A DNA stretch of 64,000 nt, from NCBI RefSeq assembly GCF_017948595.1, contig NZ_JAGFBV010000003.1, positions 62,001-126,000 on the forward strand, in the 5' to 3' direction. The notes below the pieces were generated by a model. The model saw nothing but the letters and a program-made list of their open reading frames with translations. It ran no database searches and was not told the origin of the DNA. This document shows positions 35,739 to 45,287 of the stretch, piece by piece (position 1 is the stretch's first letter; each line of letters opens with the position of its first letter). A program made the position numbers and the translations under genes. Origin of the DNA: Flavobacterium geliluteum. GTDB taxonomy: Bacteria > Bacteroidota > Bacteroidia > Flavobacteriales > Flavobacteriaceae.

Positions 35739-35852
35739 AATAGTGGAGTTGGTGGCCACCACAATATGTGAGGCCGAAAATATAAAACCTATGATATTTT
35801 CAATCAACGAGAAGATGGTTGTGTAAAAGTAGTATTGGATCCTTGGAAATAA
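35739..35852 (+). pseudogene. Possible 3' remnant of a lost gene
   Basis: One frame reads SGVGGHHNM, a TGA stop, then 25 residues of protein-like composition including KYKTYDIFNQ and VKVVLDPWK before a TAA stop at 35850-35852. A terminator follows 33 bases later, as expected for a gene end. I do not recognise the family, and the stretch could be chance. Confidence 0.2.
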
Positions 35853-35885
35853 AAATATTTTATCTTCAGGATTTAAAATTTTGAT

Positions 35886-35920
35886 AAAAAAAATCTGCAA
35901 CTTGTGCAGATTTTTTTTTT
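35886..35920. terminator. Bidirectional terminator
   Basis: AAATCTGCA (35891-35899) pairs with TGCAGATTT (35905-35913), with an A-run before and a T-run after. It can serve the minus-strand DUF892 gene and anything transcribed from the left. Confidence 0.8.
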
Positions 35921-35933
35921 GAAAGAACCAGCT

Positions 35934-36533
35934 TTATTCGGCTGCTACTGCGTTTACGGTATTCAGAGCAACATCGTTGAGTAGGCAATCTGCTTCTTTT
36001 TCTTCTGCAAGGGTTTGCGTTAGTAATTTTGCAGCATCGTTTTCTCCCAACGTTTTTGCAAAGGCAACCAAGGTGCCGTATGTTGCAATTTCGTAGTGCT
36101 CAATTTTTTGCGATGCGGCAATAATACCGGCATCTCTCACGGCTCCGGGCATGGTTTCTACAACAATAGAATCTCCTTCTTTTAAAAGCCCCGCCATAGC
36201 TTCGCATTTTTTACCTTCTGCTTTTTCTCCCAAAAGTTCAAATACTTGTTCTAATCTTTCGATTTGAATTTTGGTAATCTCGAGATGTTCTAATATTGCA
36301 TTGGTAAGAGCTGAAGAAGTTGCATTTTCTGCCATTTTAGGAAGCGCACCAATTAAGGCATTTTCTGCCCAATAAATATCTTTCAGACTGTCTACAAAAA
36401 GTTCGTTTAAATCTGTTGCAGCATCTGATGAAGGTTCAACAATATTAATTTTCGCATTGTTTTTTATCTCTTTTGTTTCGGTCGCCTTTGTTTGTGTGGC
36501 ATTGGTTTGACCTTGTTTTTCTGAATTTTTCAT
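35934..36533 (-). CDS. DUF892 ferritin-like protein (YciE/YciF family)
   Basis: The four-helix ferritin-like domain covers about 42-190 of 199 residues. Landmarks are LFVDSLKDIYWAENALIGALPKM, HLEITKIQIERLEQVFELLG, KKCEAMAGLLKEG, IEHYEIATYGTLVAFA and TLAEEKEAD. Glu and His residues at ferritin-like positions suggest a di-iron site. The N-terminal 40 residues are polar, Thr-rich and probably disordered. It lies 18 bases after the catalase gene on the same strand. Family members are stress-induced, which fits a shared peroxide-stress role. Confidence 0.9.
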   Translation of the reverse strand: MKNSEKQGQTNATQTKATETKEIKNNAKINIVEPSSDAATDLNELFVDSLKDIYWAENALIGALPKMAENATSSALTNAILEHLEITKIQIERLEQVFELLGEKAEGKKCEAMAGLLKEGDSIVVETMPGAVRDAGIIAASQKIEHYEIATYGTLVAFAKTLGENDAAKLLTQTLAEEKEADCLLNDVALNTVNAVAAE

Positions 36534-36551
36534 GTTTTATTTTTTTTAATT

Positions 36552-38693
36552 TTAAATGTATAAGTTGGGTTCGCGTTTCCAAAAACGGTGTTTGGTCATT
36601 GCAGTAATAAATGCTTGAGCAAATGCTTCTGATGCAACTTCGTTGCTTACAATAATTCCGCCATCGTCATTTGCTACTTTCGAAGCAAAAGTGGTTGCTG
36701 TAAACAACTCTGAAGCTTCGCCATCAGCACCAATAATTTTGCAATGTTTGTAAGCATCGTTGAGATATTCCAGCGCATCGTCATTTTCTGTCAATACAGA
36801 AAGTCCTAATCCGTGAGGTACATAAACGGCATCAAATAAAACAGATGAAGCGGTAAGGAAAGTGTAGTCGGCAGTAAGAGCTCCATTAGAATCGGTGAGC
36901 ACAGAACCTAAATGGGGCGCAATTACAAATCCTTTGGCACCTTCTTTTTTCAATGCGCTTTTTATATTCATTACAGCAGCTTCAGAAACTCCGTCAGAAC
37001 AAAGAATAGCAACTCTTCGTGACTCAATTGTTGTCGAATTGGTCGGGTTGTTAATCATACTTAATGCCTCAGATAAGGAGACAGATTGTTCGACTGTTTT
37101 TGGCTCCTGATCACCACCTTCATTTTCTGGCGAAACGCCTTTATTGACAGGAAACTCTAGATTTGTTGGTACAGTAGCGCCAAGGCCAATTGCCACTTTT
37201 TGTGCAAGTTCTGTATCTACCTGAGCGAGTAGTCCCAGCATTCTCAAACGAATTGCAGTAGTATCTACTTTTCCAAGTTCAAAACGAAGCGCTTTTACAA
37301 TATGACTTTTTTCTTCGGGAGTCTGACTGTTAAAAAATAATTTTGCTTGTCCAAAATGATCCGAAAAACTTTTGCTTCTTTCTCTCACTTTATGTGCCTC
37401 AATGCGTTCGGGAAAACTTGTAAATCCGCCTTCGCTAATTTGCGCCTGATACGGGCAACCGCCTCCAAGTGAATTAGGATGATAATTTACGCGTCCTTTA
37501 TTAATTTCCTGACGCATAAATCCGTCACGTTGATTGTTGTGTACGGGAGCGATACTTCTATTAATCGGAATTTCGTGAAAATTGGGTCCGCCTAATCGTG
37601 TAAGCTGTGTGTCGGTGTAAGAAAACAATCTTCCTTGCAACAACGGATCGTTTGAGAAATCAATTCCAGGTACCACATGACCAGGGTGAAAAGCAATTTG
37701 TTCTGTTTCTGAAAAGAAATTGTCTGGATTTTTATTCAAAACCATTCTTCCCACAATAGTTACAGGCACTAATTCTTCAGGAACAATTTTTGTCGGATCC
37801 AGTAAATCAAATTCATATTTTTCTTCATCTTCGGCAGGAATTATCTGAACTCCTAATTCCCATTCGGGAAAATTACCCATTTCGATCGCTTCATATAAAT
37901 CTTCTCTGTGAAAGTCAGGATTTTTACCTGAAATTTTTTGTGCTTCGTCCCAAGCAACGGCATGTGTTCCTAATTTCGGTTTCCAATGAAATTTCACAAA
38001 AGTAGATTCACCTGCTTCGTTAATTAGTCTGAAAGTATGTACTCCAAAACCTTCCATCATACGATAACTTCTCGGAATAGCGCGGTCAGACATCAGCCAC
38101 ATAATCATGTGCATGGATTCTGGCATCAGCGATATAAAATCCCAAAAAGTATCATGTGCAGAAGAAGCCTGCGGAATTTCATTGTGCTGTTCCGGTTTTA
38201 CAGCATGTACAAGATCAGGAAATTTTGAAGCATCCTGAATAAAAAATACCGGAATGTTATTGCCCACAAAGTCATAAATTCCTTCCTGAGTATAAAATTT
38301 TACCGAAAATCCTCTAACGTCTCTGGCAAGATCAGTAGATCCGCGTGATCCTGCTACGGTAGAAAATCGTGTAAAAACAGGTGTAGTTAGTCCTACTTCC
38401 TGCAAAAATCCTGCTTTTGTCAATTCTGGAATTGGGTTGGTTACTTCAAAAAAACCATGTGCTCCAGATCCGCGTGCATGAACTACTCGTTCAGGGATTC
38501 TTTCGTGGTCGAAATGTGTGATTTTTTCTCTTAAAATAAAGTCTTCTAGTAAAGAAGGACCTCTTTCGCCAGCTTTAAGCGTATTATTATCGTCATTTAC
38601 CCTAATACCCTGATTAGTGGTCAGAAACTTATTGGTACTATCGGAAATGTTGATAGACAGATCTTTCTGTTTTTTATCCTGAGAATTTTTCAT
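36552..38693 (-). CDS. katE: Large-subunit (clade 2) catalase with DJ-1/PfpI-like C-terminal domain
   Basis: This 713-residue enzyme decomposes hydrogen peroxide and resembles the HPII class. Distal His72 lies in RVVHARGSGAHG, the distal Asn145 in GNNIPVFF, and the proximal heme ligand Tyr359 in RLFSYTDTQ. The usual catalase core runs to about 500. The extra C-terminal part (about 565-713; RRVAILCSDGVSE) is the flavodoxin-like DJ-1/PfpI domain of large catalases, probably non-catalytic. It has no signal peptide and should be cytoplasmic. It is followed by the DUF892 gene in the same transcript. Confidence 0.95.
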   Translation of the reverse strand: MKNSQDKKQKDLSINISDSTNKFLTTNQGIRVNDDNNTLKAGERGPSLLEDFILREKITHFDHERIPERVVHARGSGAHGFFEVTNPIPELTKAGFLQEVGLTTPVFTRFSTVAGSRGSTDLARDVRGFSVKFYTQEGIYDFVGNNIPVFFIQDASKFPDLVHAVKPEQHNEIPQASSAHDTFWDFISLMPESMHMIMWLMSDRAIPRSYRMMEGFGVHTFRLINEAGESTFVKFHWKPKLGTHAVAWDEAQKISGKNPDFHREDLYEAIEMGNFPEWELGVQIIPAEDEEKYEFDLLDPTKIVPEELVPVTIVGRMVLNKNPDNFFSETEQIAFHPGHVVPGIDFSNDPLLQGRLFSYTDTQLTRLGGPNFHEIPINRSIAPVHNNQRDGFMRQEINKGRVNYHPNSLGGGCPYQAQISEGGFTSFPERIEAHKVRERSKSFSDHFGQAKLFFNSQTPEEKSHIVKALRFELGKVDTTAIRLRMLGLLAQVDTELAQKVAIGLGATVPTNLEFPVNKGVSPENEGGDQEPKTVEQSVSLSEALSMINNPTNSTTIESRRVAILCSDGVSEAAVMNIKSALKKEGAKGFVIAPHLGSVLTDSNGALTADYTFLTASSVLFDAVYVPHGLGLSVLTENDDALEYLNDAYKHCKIIGADGEASELFTATTFASKVANDDGGIIVSNEVASEAFAQAFITAMTKHRFWKREPNLYI

Positions 38694-38739
38694 ATTGATT
38701 AGTATTTTTGATTAAAAAGTAAAGTTCTGATATCGTTAC

Positions 38740-38765
38740 TCTGATAATCAGATATTTCAAATTTA
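38740..38765 (-). promoter_or_regulatory. Catalase promoter -7 element and overlapping palindrome
   Basis: On the minus strand TAAATTTG (38758-38765) matches the -7 consensus, but no -33 TTG is well placed. TCTGATAATCAGA at 38740-38752 is a perfect 13-base palindrome at the expected transcript start, in the usual position of a repressor site. Confidence 0.35.
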
Positions 38766-38908
38766 CTGCTACTGATTGAATTGAACTTACACGATTGTAG
38801 TTCAAATATTACAGAATTTTAATTATTATAAAAGTCTAAAAAACAATTGTTTATGTTTGTATTGAATCTTTTAGTGCTGATTTTACAGTTGATTTTGTCT
38901 TGGTGAAG

Positions 38909-39439
38909 TCAGCACCGTAGTACAGAAAGAATTTCCTGAATTAAAAAATAGACACCACAAACAAATTCGTCTGCAGCTCCGTAATATATTGTTAATTTAT
39001 CTCTTTCCACAATGTGACCATTCGTAAAAACCACATAACCAAAAAATCCGCTAATTTCATAATTTGCCTGTGGAACCATTATCGGATCTAAAGTTCTTGC
39101 CAGTAGGATAGAAGGATCATCGAGATCCATTAAAAGCGACCAAACATTATTGATGTTCCGAATTTGCTCCATTATAGATTTCGAGCCATCCATGTTTTGT
39201 TCTTATCGGAGCAGCACCGGCAGCCACTCGTACACTGTCCCATAAACCATATCTGGATTTGATGATACACTTGTGATTTTCCCAATGAATACCGTCTGGC
39301 GATTCTGCAAGCCAAATATAATTTCCGGCCTAGAAGGACGATGCAAAGCATAATATTTACCTTTTATTTTTTCTTCAAAAAGAGCACAATCCTTATTGTG
39401 AGGAGTTAAAATCATTCCTTTATACTCAAAATTTTTCAT
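38909..39439 (-). pseudogene. Degraded GH130 mannoside phosphorylase
   Basis: Two adjacent open stretches are pieces of one GH130 gene (beta-1,4-mannosyl phosphorylase/hydrolase family). The first keeps KDCALFEEKIKGKYYALHRP. A shift to another frame near 39311-39330 continues with IWLAESPDGIHWENHK and GLWDSVRVAAGAAPIRTKH. A second shift near 39145-39160 leads into MDLDDPSILLARTLDPIM and LTIYYGAADEFVCG. The N-terminal part of the family (about 100 or more residues) is missing. With at least two frameshifts and a truncation, it cannot make a working enzyme. Sequencing error is unlikely to explain the missing N-terminus. Confidence 0.8.
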
Positions 39440-39563
39440 AAACGTTTTTTTATTAAGTATCTCAAATTTAATTTTTTAGTCATGTTTTGTTACATAATTG
39501 CATCAGGATCTTATGTCTTATTGATAATTTAAAAAAATGTAATAAAAAAAGGACAGATTTAAA

Positions 39564-39591
39564 TTGTGTATTGATTGATTTCATAGATTTG
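39564..39591 (+). promoter_or_regulatory. Promoter of the alpha/beta hydrolase gene
   Basis: TTG (39564-39566), a 17-base spacer and TAGATTTG (39584-39591) match the consensus. The leader would be about 27 bases. Confidence 0.55.
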
Positions 39592-39623
39592 TATTCAAAC
39601 CGGACCATAAAAACTTTTTTATC

Positions 39624-40592
39624 ATGCCAATTATTGAACAATCAGAGTATAATTTTCCTTCTATTATTCATCGTAACAGGCATGTTTCTACTATTTATGC
39701 CGCTTTGTTTAAAAAATTTGATGCTCCTGGATATACAAGAGAAAAACTTGAGTTAAAAGACGGCGACTTTATCAATATTGATTTTATTCTAAATGATCCT
39801 AAAAAAGCAGTTATTTTATGTCATGGTTTAGAAGGTGATTCCCGTAGAACGTACAATAATAGTTGTGCCGTTTATTTTCAGGAGAAAGATTTTTCAGTTT
39901 TTGCATGGAATAATCGCACCTGTGGAGGAGAAATGAACCGTTTGCCAAGACTTTATCATCACGGCGCAGTAGATGATCTGGACGCAGTAGTGAAGTTTGT
40001 TTTGCAAAAAGGATTTGAAGATGTTTACTTAATCGGATATTCAATGGGAGGTGTACAACTGCTCAATTATTTTGGCTGGACAAAAATGGATGAACGCATA
40101 AAGGCGGGAGTATGTATTTCTGTCCCCACTCATATCGCAACAAGTGCCGAAGTGCTTAAACAGGGCTTTAACAGAGTTTATTTAAAGAATTTTACAATTG
40201 ATATTAAAAGAAAATTAAAATACAAAGCGGCTCAATTTCCGGATTTTATAAACCGTGATCAAATTGACGGCATTTCTTCTTTTGATGAAGTCGATCATTA
40301 TTTTACCGCTCCTTTGCATGGTTTTGCAAGCCGTGACGAATATTATCAGCGGGTTTCTCCTGAATTTTCTCTAAAAAATATTACCACTCCGGTTTTAATT
40401 ATTAATTCTCTTGATGATCCTTTTTTAGGAGAAAGATGCTATCCAAGGGCTATAGCTCAAGAAAGTGAATATGTTTATCTTGAAACTCCAAAGTATGGAG
40501 GTCATTGTGCTTTTCCCCTGCGTAATTCAGAGTATTCTTATGCTGAGAAAAGAGCTTACGATTTTTTTGAATCTTGCAAAGAACTTGTATAG
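39624..40592 (+). CDS. YheT-like alpha/beta hydrolase
   Basis: The 322-residue cytoplasmic protein has the catalytic triad of the YheT/ABHD1-3 esterase group: Ser140 in GYSMGG, an Asp at 264-265 in NSLDDPF and His294 in YGGHCAF. The oxyanion region HGLEGDSR is also present. It should hydrolyse a carboxylic ester of unknown identity. The start at 39624 agrees with the consensus promoter just upstream. It appears monocistronic and has no functional link to the neighbouring pseudogene. Confidence 0.87.
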   Translation: MPIIEQSEYNFPSIIHRNRHVSTIYAALFKKFDAPGYTREKLELKDGDFINIDFILNDPKKAVILCHGLEGDSRRTYNNSCAVYFQEKDFSVFAWNNRTCGGEMNRLPRLYHHGAVDDLDAVVKFVLQKGFEDVYLIGYSMGGVQLLNYFGWTKMDERIKAGVCISVPTHIATSAEVLKQGFNRVYLKNFTIDIKRKLKYKAAQFPDFINRDQIDGISSFDEVDHYFTAPLHGFASRDEYYQRVSPEFSLKNITTPVLIINSLDDPFLGERCYPRAIAQESEYVYLETPKYGGHCAFPLRNSEYSYAEKRAYDFFESCKELV

Positions 40593-40994
40593 TATTTTAT
40601 AACTATAAAGTAATAAGGCTTTTATGTTCGAATTAAAGAATTCATACTATTATGTATGTTGCTTTACAACGTCCTAACTTTTATCCATTCTCTCTTCTTT
40701 TCCTTTACCAGTTATTCGTAAGGTCATTCAGTTGTTACTTCTAGTTTTAGTAATAGAAAGTAATGATCTTAATTCGCACTATGATACTAATCTGTTTAAG
40801 CTTTAAGTATTGAAAAAAGTCATTAAACATAGCCCATTACAGCGGTTACTGATTTATAAATCATAAATTATAGAAATCCACATACAAATAGTGTTAATAA
40901 TACAACTCTCACTCTTAATTGTATAATGTTTAATTTTCATTTGGCATCACCTTTACACAATCAAATAATCTAAATCTTAAACAAAACAAAATAA
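40593..40994. other. Intergenic region without recognised genes
   Basis: The 402 bases contain no coding frame and no strong terminator. An imperfect inverted repeat, TTACTTCTA / TAGAAAGTAA, lies around 40734-40763. A -7-like TTCATTTG at 40936-40943 is not well spaced from the TTG at 40919. Nothing else was seen. Confidence 0.3.
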
Positions 40995-42761
40995 ATGAAA
41001 ATTAAAATTTTACTATTAACCTTTATTGTATTATGTATCGCATCTATCACCGGATGTGAAAATGATGATTTTAAAGAAGTCGCTGGAGTATGTCCTGTAG
41101 TTGAGTCTACAACTCCTTTGCAAAATGCATTAAATGTTCCTTTGGATCAGGTTATTAGCGCTACATTCAACGAATATATGGATCCGAATTCTATTACTTC
41201 GACTTCATTTATTGTATCGGGAATGTCTCCTATAACGGGAACAGTTACCTATACTGGAAGAACTGCATCATTTAAACCACAAGCTTTGCTTGAGGAAAAT
41301 ACTACGTATACGGCTAAAATTACAACAAAAGCAAAAGATGTAAATGGTAATTTTTTACAGCTTGAGCATGTATGGGTATTTTCTACAGGAATGCTTTTAA
41401 GACCTGTAGTTACTGCTGCAGATCCTATAAACAATGCCATTGGGGTTGCATTAAATAAAACAATTTCGGCAACATTCAATATGGCTATGAATCCAGCTAC
41501 CTTAAATAGTACTACTTTTAAAGTAAATCAAGGTACTAATCCTGTGCTGGGAGTAATTTCTTATACGGGATCTACAGTATCTTTTGCTCCTACAAATCCT
41601 TTATTGGCTAATAGAATTTACACGGTAACGATTACTGCTGGTGCAAAAAACTCAATAGGTACTGCGATGATAGCAGATTATTCATGGAGTTTTACGACAG
41701 ATGGGGTACCCACAGTAACTGCAACAGACCCTATGAATAATGCTATTAATGTTGCTTTAAATCAAACTGTAACTGCAGATTTTAGCACTCTAATGGATGC
41801 AGCTTCAATCACAACAGCTACATTTACTTTAAAACAAGGCACAACCACAATTCTGGGTACTGTTTCTTACTCAGGTAACACGGCTTCGTTTAATCCAACA
41901 AATGCGTTGGCATTAGGACAAATTTATACAGCCACAATTACAAATGGAGCAAAAAGTGCTTCTGGAACACCATTGACTGCTGACTATGTTTGGAACTTTA
42001 CTACGGTACTTTTACCACCTGCGCCTATAATTGTAGATCTTGGAACGGCAGCTATGTTTGGCGCTTTTGGCGGAAATGCCGGAGTGACAAATCAGGGATT
42101 AAATACAGTAATAAATAATGGAAGTCTGGGTACAACAGCAGCTTCAACCACGATTACAGGATTTCACGATGGCCTTATCATTTATACCGAAACACCTCTA
42201 AATGTTGGTAATGTGACGGGTGATATATTTACTGCCCCTCCGGCCCCAGGAACAGCTACATCTTTATTAATTGCAGAAAAAGCACTATTAGATGCAAATG
42301 CAGCATATTTAAGTATTTCGCCAGCGGCAAAACCAGGTGGTTCTGATCCGAATGCAGGAGAATTAGGCGGATTGACATTGGCTCCGGGAGTATACAAATC
42401 AACAAGTGGTACATTTAAAATCAGCAATGGCAACCTGACGCTTGATGCGCAAGGTGACTCAAATGCTACTTGGATTTTTCAAACTGCTTCTGGACTTACC
42501 GTTGGAATTGCAGGGCCTACGGGTGCAAAAAGCGTTATCATGATCAACAACGGACAACCTAAAAATGTTTTTTGGTATGTAGGTAGTGCGGCCACTATTA
42601 ACAGTGCCGGAGGAGGAACGATGGTAGGAACTATTATTGCCAATTCTGGTGTTACGTTTTCTACTTCTGGAAATGCAAATCAGACGGTGCTTAACGGAAG
42701 AGCGATATCTTTAGTCGCATCTGTTACTATGGTAAACACTACTATTAATGTTCCTAACTAA
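40995..42761 (+). CDS. Lipoprotein with three Ig-like domains and a DUF3494 ice-binding-like domain
   Basis: The lipoprotein signal ends at Cys21 (ASITGC). Three Big_5-type Ig-like repeats follow (about 35-130, 135-232 and 237-335), each with the phrase 'P.NNA..V.LN..I.A.F...M'. Residues about 342-588 form a DUF3494 domain of the ice-binding beta-solenoid type (DLGTAAMFGAFGG, GDSNATWIFQ, GTMVGTIIA). Members bind ice or act as surface adhesins, and sequence alone does not tell which. It lies 75 bases before an OmpA-family gene on the same strand. A lipid-anchored stalk with a terminal binding domain would suit attachment. Confidence 0.87.
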   Translation: MKIKILLLTFIVLCIASITGCENDDFKEVAGVCPVVESTTPLQNALNVPLDQVISATFNEYMDPNSITSTSFIVSGMSPITGTVTYTGRTASFKPQALLEENTTYTAKITTKAKDVNGNFLQLEHVWVFSTGMLLRPVVTAADPINNAIGVALNKTISATFNMAMNPATLNSTTFKVNQGTNPVLGVISYTGSTVSFAPTNPLLANRIYTVTITAGAKNSIGTAMIADYSWSFTTDGVPTVTATDPMNNAINVALNQTVTADFSTLMDAASITTATFTLKQGTTTILGTVSYSGNTASFNPTNALALGQIYTATITNGAKSASGTPLTADYVWNFTTVLLPPAPIIVDLGTAAMFGAFGGNAGVTNQGLNTVINNGSLGTTAASTTITGFHDGLIIYTETPLNVGNVTGDIFTAPPAPGTATSLLIAEKALLDANAAYLSISPAAKPGGSDPNAGELGGLTLAPGVYKSTSGTFKISNGNLTLDAQGDSNATWIFQTASGLTVGIAGPTGAKSVIMINNGQPKNVFWYVGSAATINSAGGGTMVGTIIANSGVTFSTSGNANQTVLNGRAISLVASVTMVNTTINVPN

Positions 42762-42835
42762 AACATTTACGAAATAATATATCCCGTCTTCGGGCGGGCT
42801 ATTTCTAAAGAAAAATAATCACTAAATACACGTAA

Positions 42836-44854
42836 ATGAAAACTAACATTAGTTTTAAAACAAATATAAACACAACGAAAATTTTAGATAAAACACTGTT
42901 AAATAGGTTTTTATTTTTGTTTTTATTGTGTGTAAGTACGCCAACGATGCTTCAGGCACAAGAGGTTTATTATACAAAACCTTCTTGGTTCTTTGGCCTG
43001 GCAGGTGCCACCAATTATAATTTTTACCGTGGTTCAACCCATCAGCTTAATGCTAGTTTAACGCCACCGGTTACTTTTCATAATGGCGAAGGTGCGGGAC
43101 TTTATTTGGCACCGCTCGTAGAATTTCATCAACCAGATACTAGATTAGGGTTTATGTTTCAGGCAGGATATGACAGCAGAAAAGGTTCTTTCGATCAGAA
43201 AGTTACTTCTTGCAACTGCCCTGCAGATTTATCTACAAAATTAAGTTATGTTACCGTTGAGCCGAGCATTCGTTTTGCTCCTTTCAAATCTAATTTTTAT
43301 GTGTATGGAGGCCCGCGTTTGGCTTTCAATGTCGATAAATCATTTAAATATACATTAGGAACAAATCCGGCTTATCCAGAACAAGAGGCAACGCCAGCTG
43401 TAAGAGGTGATTTTGATAATATGAAAGAAGTTCTTGTCTCGATGCAAGTTGGAGCAGGTTATGATATTCCGTTATCGTCACAAAATCATAAAACACAATT
43501 TATTTTGTCTCCTTTTATAAATTTTCAACCTTATTTTGGACAACATGCACGTTCTGTCGAAACTTGGAGTACTACAACTCTTAGAGTAGGTATGGCGCTT
43601 AAGTTTGGACAGGGAAAAGCATTAGAAACTCCTGCCGCAGCAGAGTCTAAGGTACAGTTTTCTGTAAATGCTCCTAAAAATATTCCGGGGGAACGTAATG
43701 TACGTGAAGTATTTCCTTTACGAAATTATGTTTTCTATGATCTTGAATCGAATAAAATACCAAGTCGCTACAAATTACTGAAAAAAGAGGATGTAAAAAA
43801 TTTCAATGAAGATCAGATCGGAATTACGCCTAGTGTAAATACATCTGGACGTTCTGCAAGACAAATGACAGTATATTATAATGTAATTAATATTCTTGGA
43901 AATCGAATGGTGAAAAATCCTTCAGCCAATGTAAAACTTGTTGGTTCTTCTGAAAAAGGATCAGAAGATGGTGTTGCTATGGCCGAATCGATCAAAACAT
44001 ATTTAGTTACTGTATTTGAAATAAATGCATCAAGAATCACAACCAAAGGGCAATCAAAACCTGCTGTTCCGTCTGAACAACCCGGCGCAACAAAAGAACT
44101 GGTGTTGCTTCGAGAGGGAGATCGCAGGGTTTCTATAGAAAGTAATTCACCAGAATTATTGATGGAATTTCAAGCAGGACCAGATGCACCTTTAAAACCA
44201 CTAGAATTAGTTACTTTACAGGAGGCACCTATTGACAGTTATATTACTATTGATGCAACTGGTGCAAAACAGGCCTATTCGTCTTGGTCTTTAGAAACTA
44301 CAGATCCCGATGGAAAAGTAAAAACTTTTGGTCCTTATACTCACGAAAAAGTAAGTATTCCGGGTAAAAGCATCATGGGAACTCGTTCTGAAGGTGATTA
44401 TAAAGTAAAAATGATTGGTAAAACCAAAACTGGCGGTGTTGAAGAAAAAATAACCACCACGCACATGGTACTTTGGACACCGTCTAAAACTGATGAAGGG
44501 CTTAGATTCAGTATTATTTTTGAATTTAATAAATCAAAAGCAATCGCGATGTATGATAAATACCTGACAGAGGTTGTTACGCCAAAAATACCAAAAAATG
44601 CTGTAGTTATCATTCACGGCCACACGGATATTATTGGTGAAGAGTCTTATAATTTGAATTTATCTATAGACAGAGCCAATGAAGTAAGAGGAATTATAGA
44701 AAAAGCATTATCAAATTCGGGCAGAAAAGATGTAAAATTTGAAGTACACGGTTTTGGAGAAGACGAAAATATGTCTGCTTTTGAAAACAAACTTCCCGAA
44801 GAACGTTTTTATAACCGTACAGTGATAATTGACATTATTCCCAAAACAAAATAA
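42836..44854 (+). CDS. OmpA-family outer-membrane protein
   Basis: The 672-residue protein begins with a long signal sequence ending near MLQAQ42. An eight-strand-like beta-barrel region covers about 45-265 (YGGPRLAFNV, VSMQVGAGYDI). A middle periplasmic region of about 290 residues is followed by an OmpA/MotB peptidoglycan-binding domain (about 550-672; FEFNKSKAIAMYDKYL, GHTDIIGEESYNLNLS, RANEVRG). It would link the outer membrane to the cell wall. It follows the DUF3494 lipoprotein gene and ends before a terminator, so the two probably form one transcript. Confidence 0.87.
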   Translation: MKTNISFKTNINTTKILDKTLLNRFLFLFLLCVSTPTMLQAQEVYYTKPSWFFGLAGATNYNFYRGSTHQLNASLTPPVTFHNGEGAGLYLAPLVEFHQPDTRLGFMFQAGYDSRKGSFDQKVTSCNCPADLSTKLSYVTVEPSIRFAPFKSNFYVYGGPRLAFNVDKSFKYTLGTNPAYPEQEATPAVRGDFDNMKEVLVSMQVGAGYDIPLSSQNHKTQFILSPFINFQPYFGQHARSVETWSTTTLRVGMALKFGQGKALETPAAAESKVQFSVNAPKNIPGERNVREVFPLRNYVFYDLESNKIPSRYKLLKKEDVKNFNEDQIGITPSVNTSGRSARQMTVYYNVINILGNRMVKNPSANVKLVGSSEKGSEDGVAMAESIKTYLVTVFEINASRITTKGQSKPAVPSEQPGATKELVLLREGDRRVSIESNSPELLMEFQAGPDAPLKPLELVTLQEAPIDSYITIDATGAKQAYSSWSLETTDPDGKVKTFGPYTHEKVSIPGKSIMGTRSEGDYKVKMIGKTKTGGVEEKITTTHMVLWTPSKTDEGLRFSIIFEFNKSKAIAMYDKYLTEVVTPKIPKNAVVIIHGHTDIIGEESYNLNLSIDRANEVRGIIEKALSNSGRKDVKFEVHGFGEDENMSAFENKLPEERFYNRTVIIDIIPKTK

Positions 44855-45046
44855 AAATATAGTTTTCATTTTAATACACAAATTCAGTTGTATATAAAGG
44901 AGATAACAAAATAGTAAGCATAAACTCAGTATTAGTCAGAGATGAATTTGTGAATTTTAGTGAAATCAACTACTATTAAAAGCAATAAAAATACGATCAG
45001 GAAGATTATATAGGAACATAAAATGGAAGATTATGTTTTTATGGAC

Positions 45047-45085
45047 GGCCCGTCTTGTACATCTGTATGAGGCGGGTTTTTTTTT
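45047..45085 (+). terminator. Terminator of the DUF3494-OmpA pair
   Basis: CCCGTC (45049-45054) pairs with GGCGGG (45071-45076), with one G-T pair, followed by nine T. Confidence 0.7.
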
Positions 45086-45251
45086 GATCAAATTCTTAAC
45101 AAAATAAATTCACAACCTGTTTAATTATAATTTATTCTGTGTTTACTATTTAAAATATAATGGAGTTACGAATCTTTTTTTACTTCAATCTAAAGAAAAA
45201 AGGCACTAATCTCGGATGACAATACTACTTTTTATGATGTTTGTTTAAGTA

Positions 45252-45282
45252 TTGATTTATGTGCTTACAGTTTGTACTTTTG
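45252..45282 (+). promoter_or_regulatory. Promoter of the RNA methyltransferase gene, nearly leaderless
   Basis: TTG (45252-45254), a 20-base spacer and TACTTTTG (45275-45282) fit the consensus. The expected transcript start falls at or within a few bases of the ATG at 45288, so the mRNA should have little or no leader. This also argues against the in-frame ATG at 45252 as the start. Confidence 0.55.
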
Positions 45283-45287
45283 TGTTT

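Larger units (their letters stand above)
35526..35933. other. Intergenic region with two terminators and a possible gene remnant
   Basis: The 408 bases contain the terminators at 35641-35680 and 35886-35920, and between them a short stretch at 35739-35852 that reads like the end of a broken gene. Confidence 0.5.
44855..45287. other. Intergenic region with terminator and promoter
   Basis: The 433 bases hold the terminator at 45047-45085 and the promoter at 45252-45282. No gene or other structure was seen between 44855 and 45040. Confidence 0.45.

Noticed and set aside
35634..35900. 88-codon minus-strand open frame
   Set aside because: It runs through a terminator hairpin and has no protein-like pattern.
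39487..39756. 89-codon hydrophobic plus-strand open frame
   Set aside because: It overlaps the promoter and start of the alpha/beta hydrolase in another frame. The hydrolase frame has all catalytic motifs.
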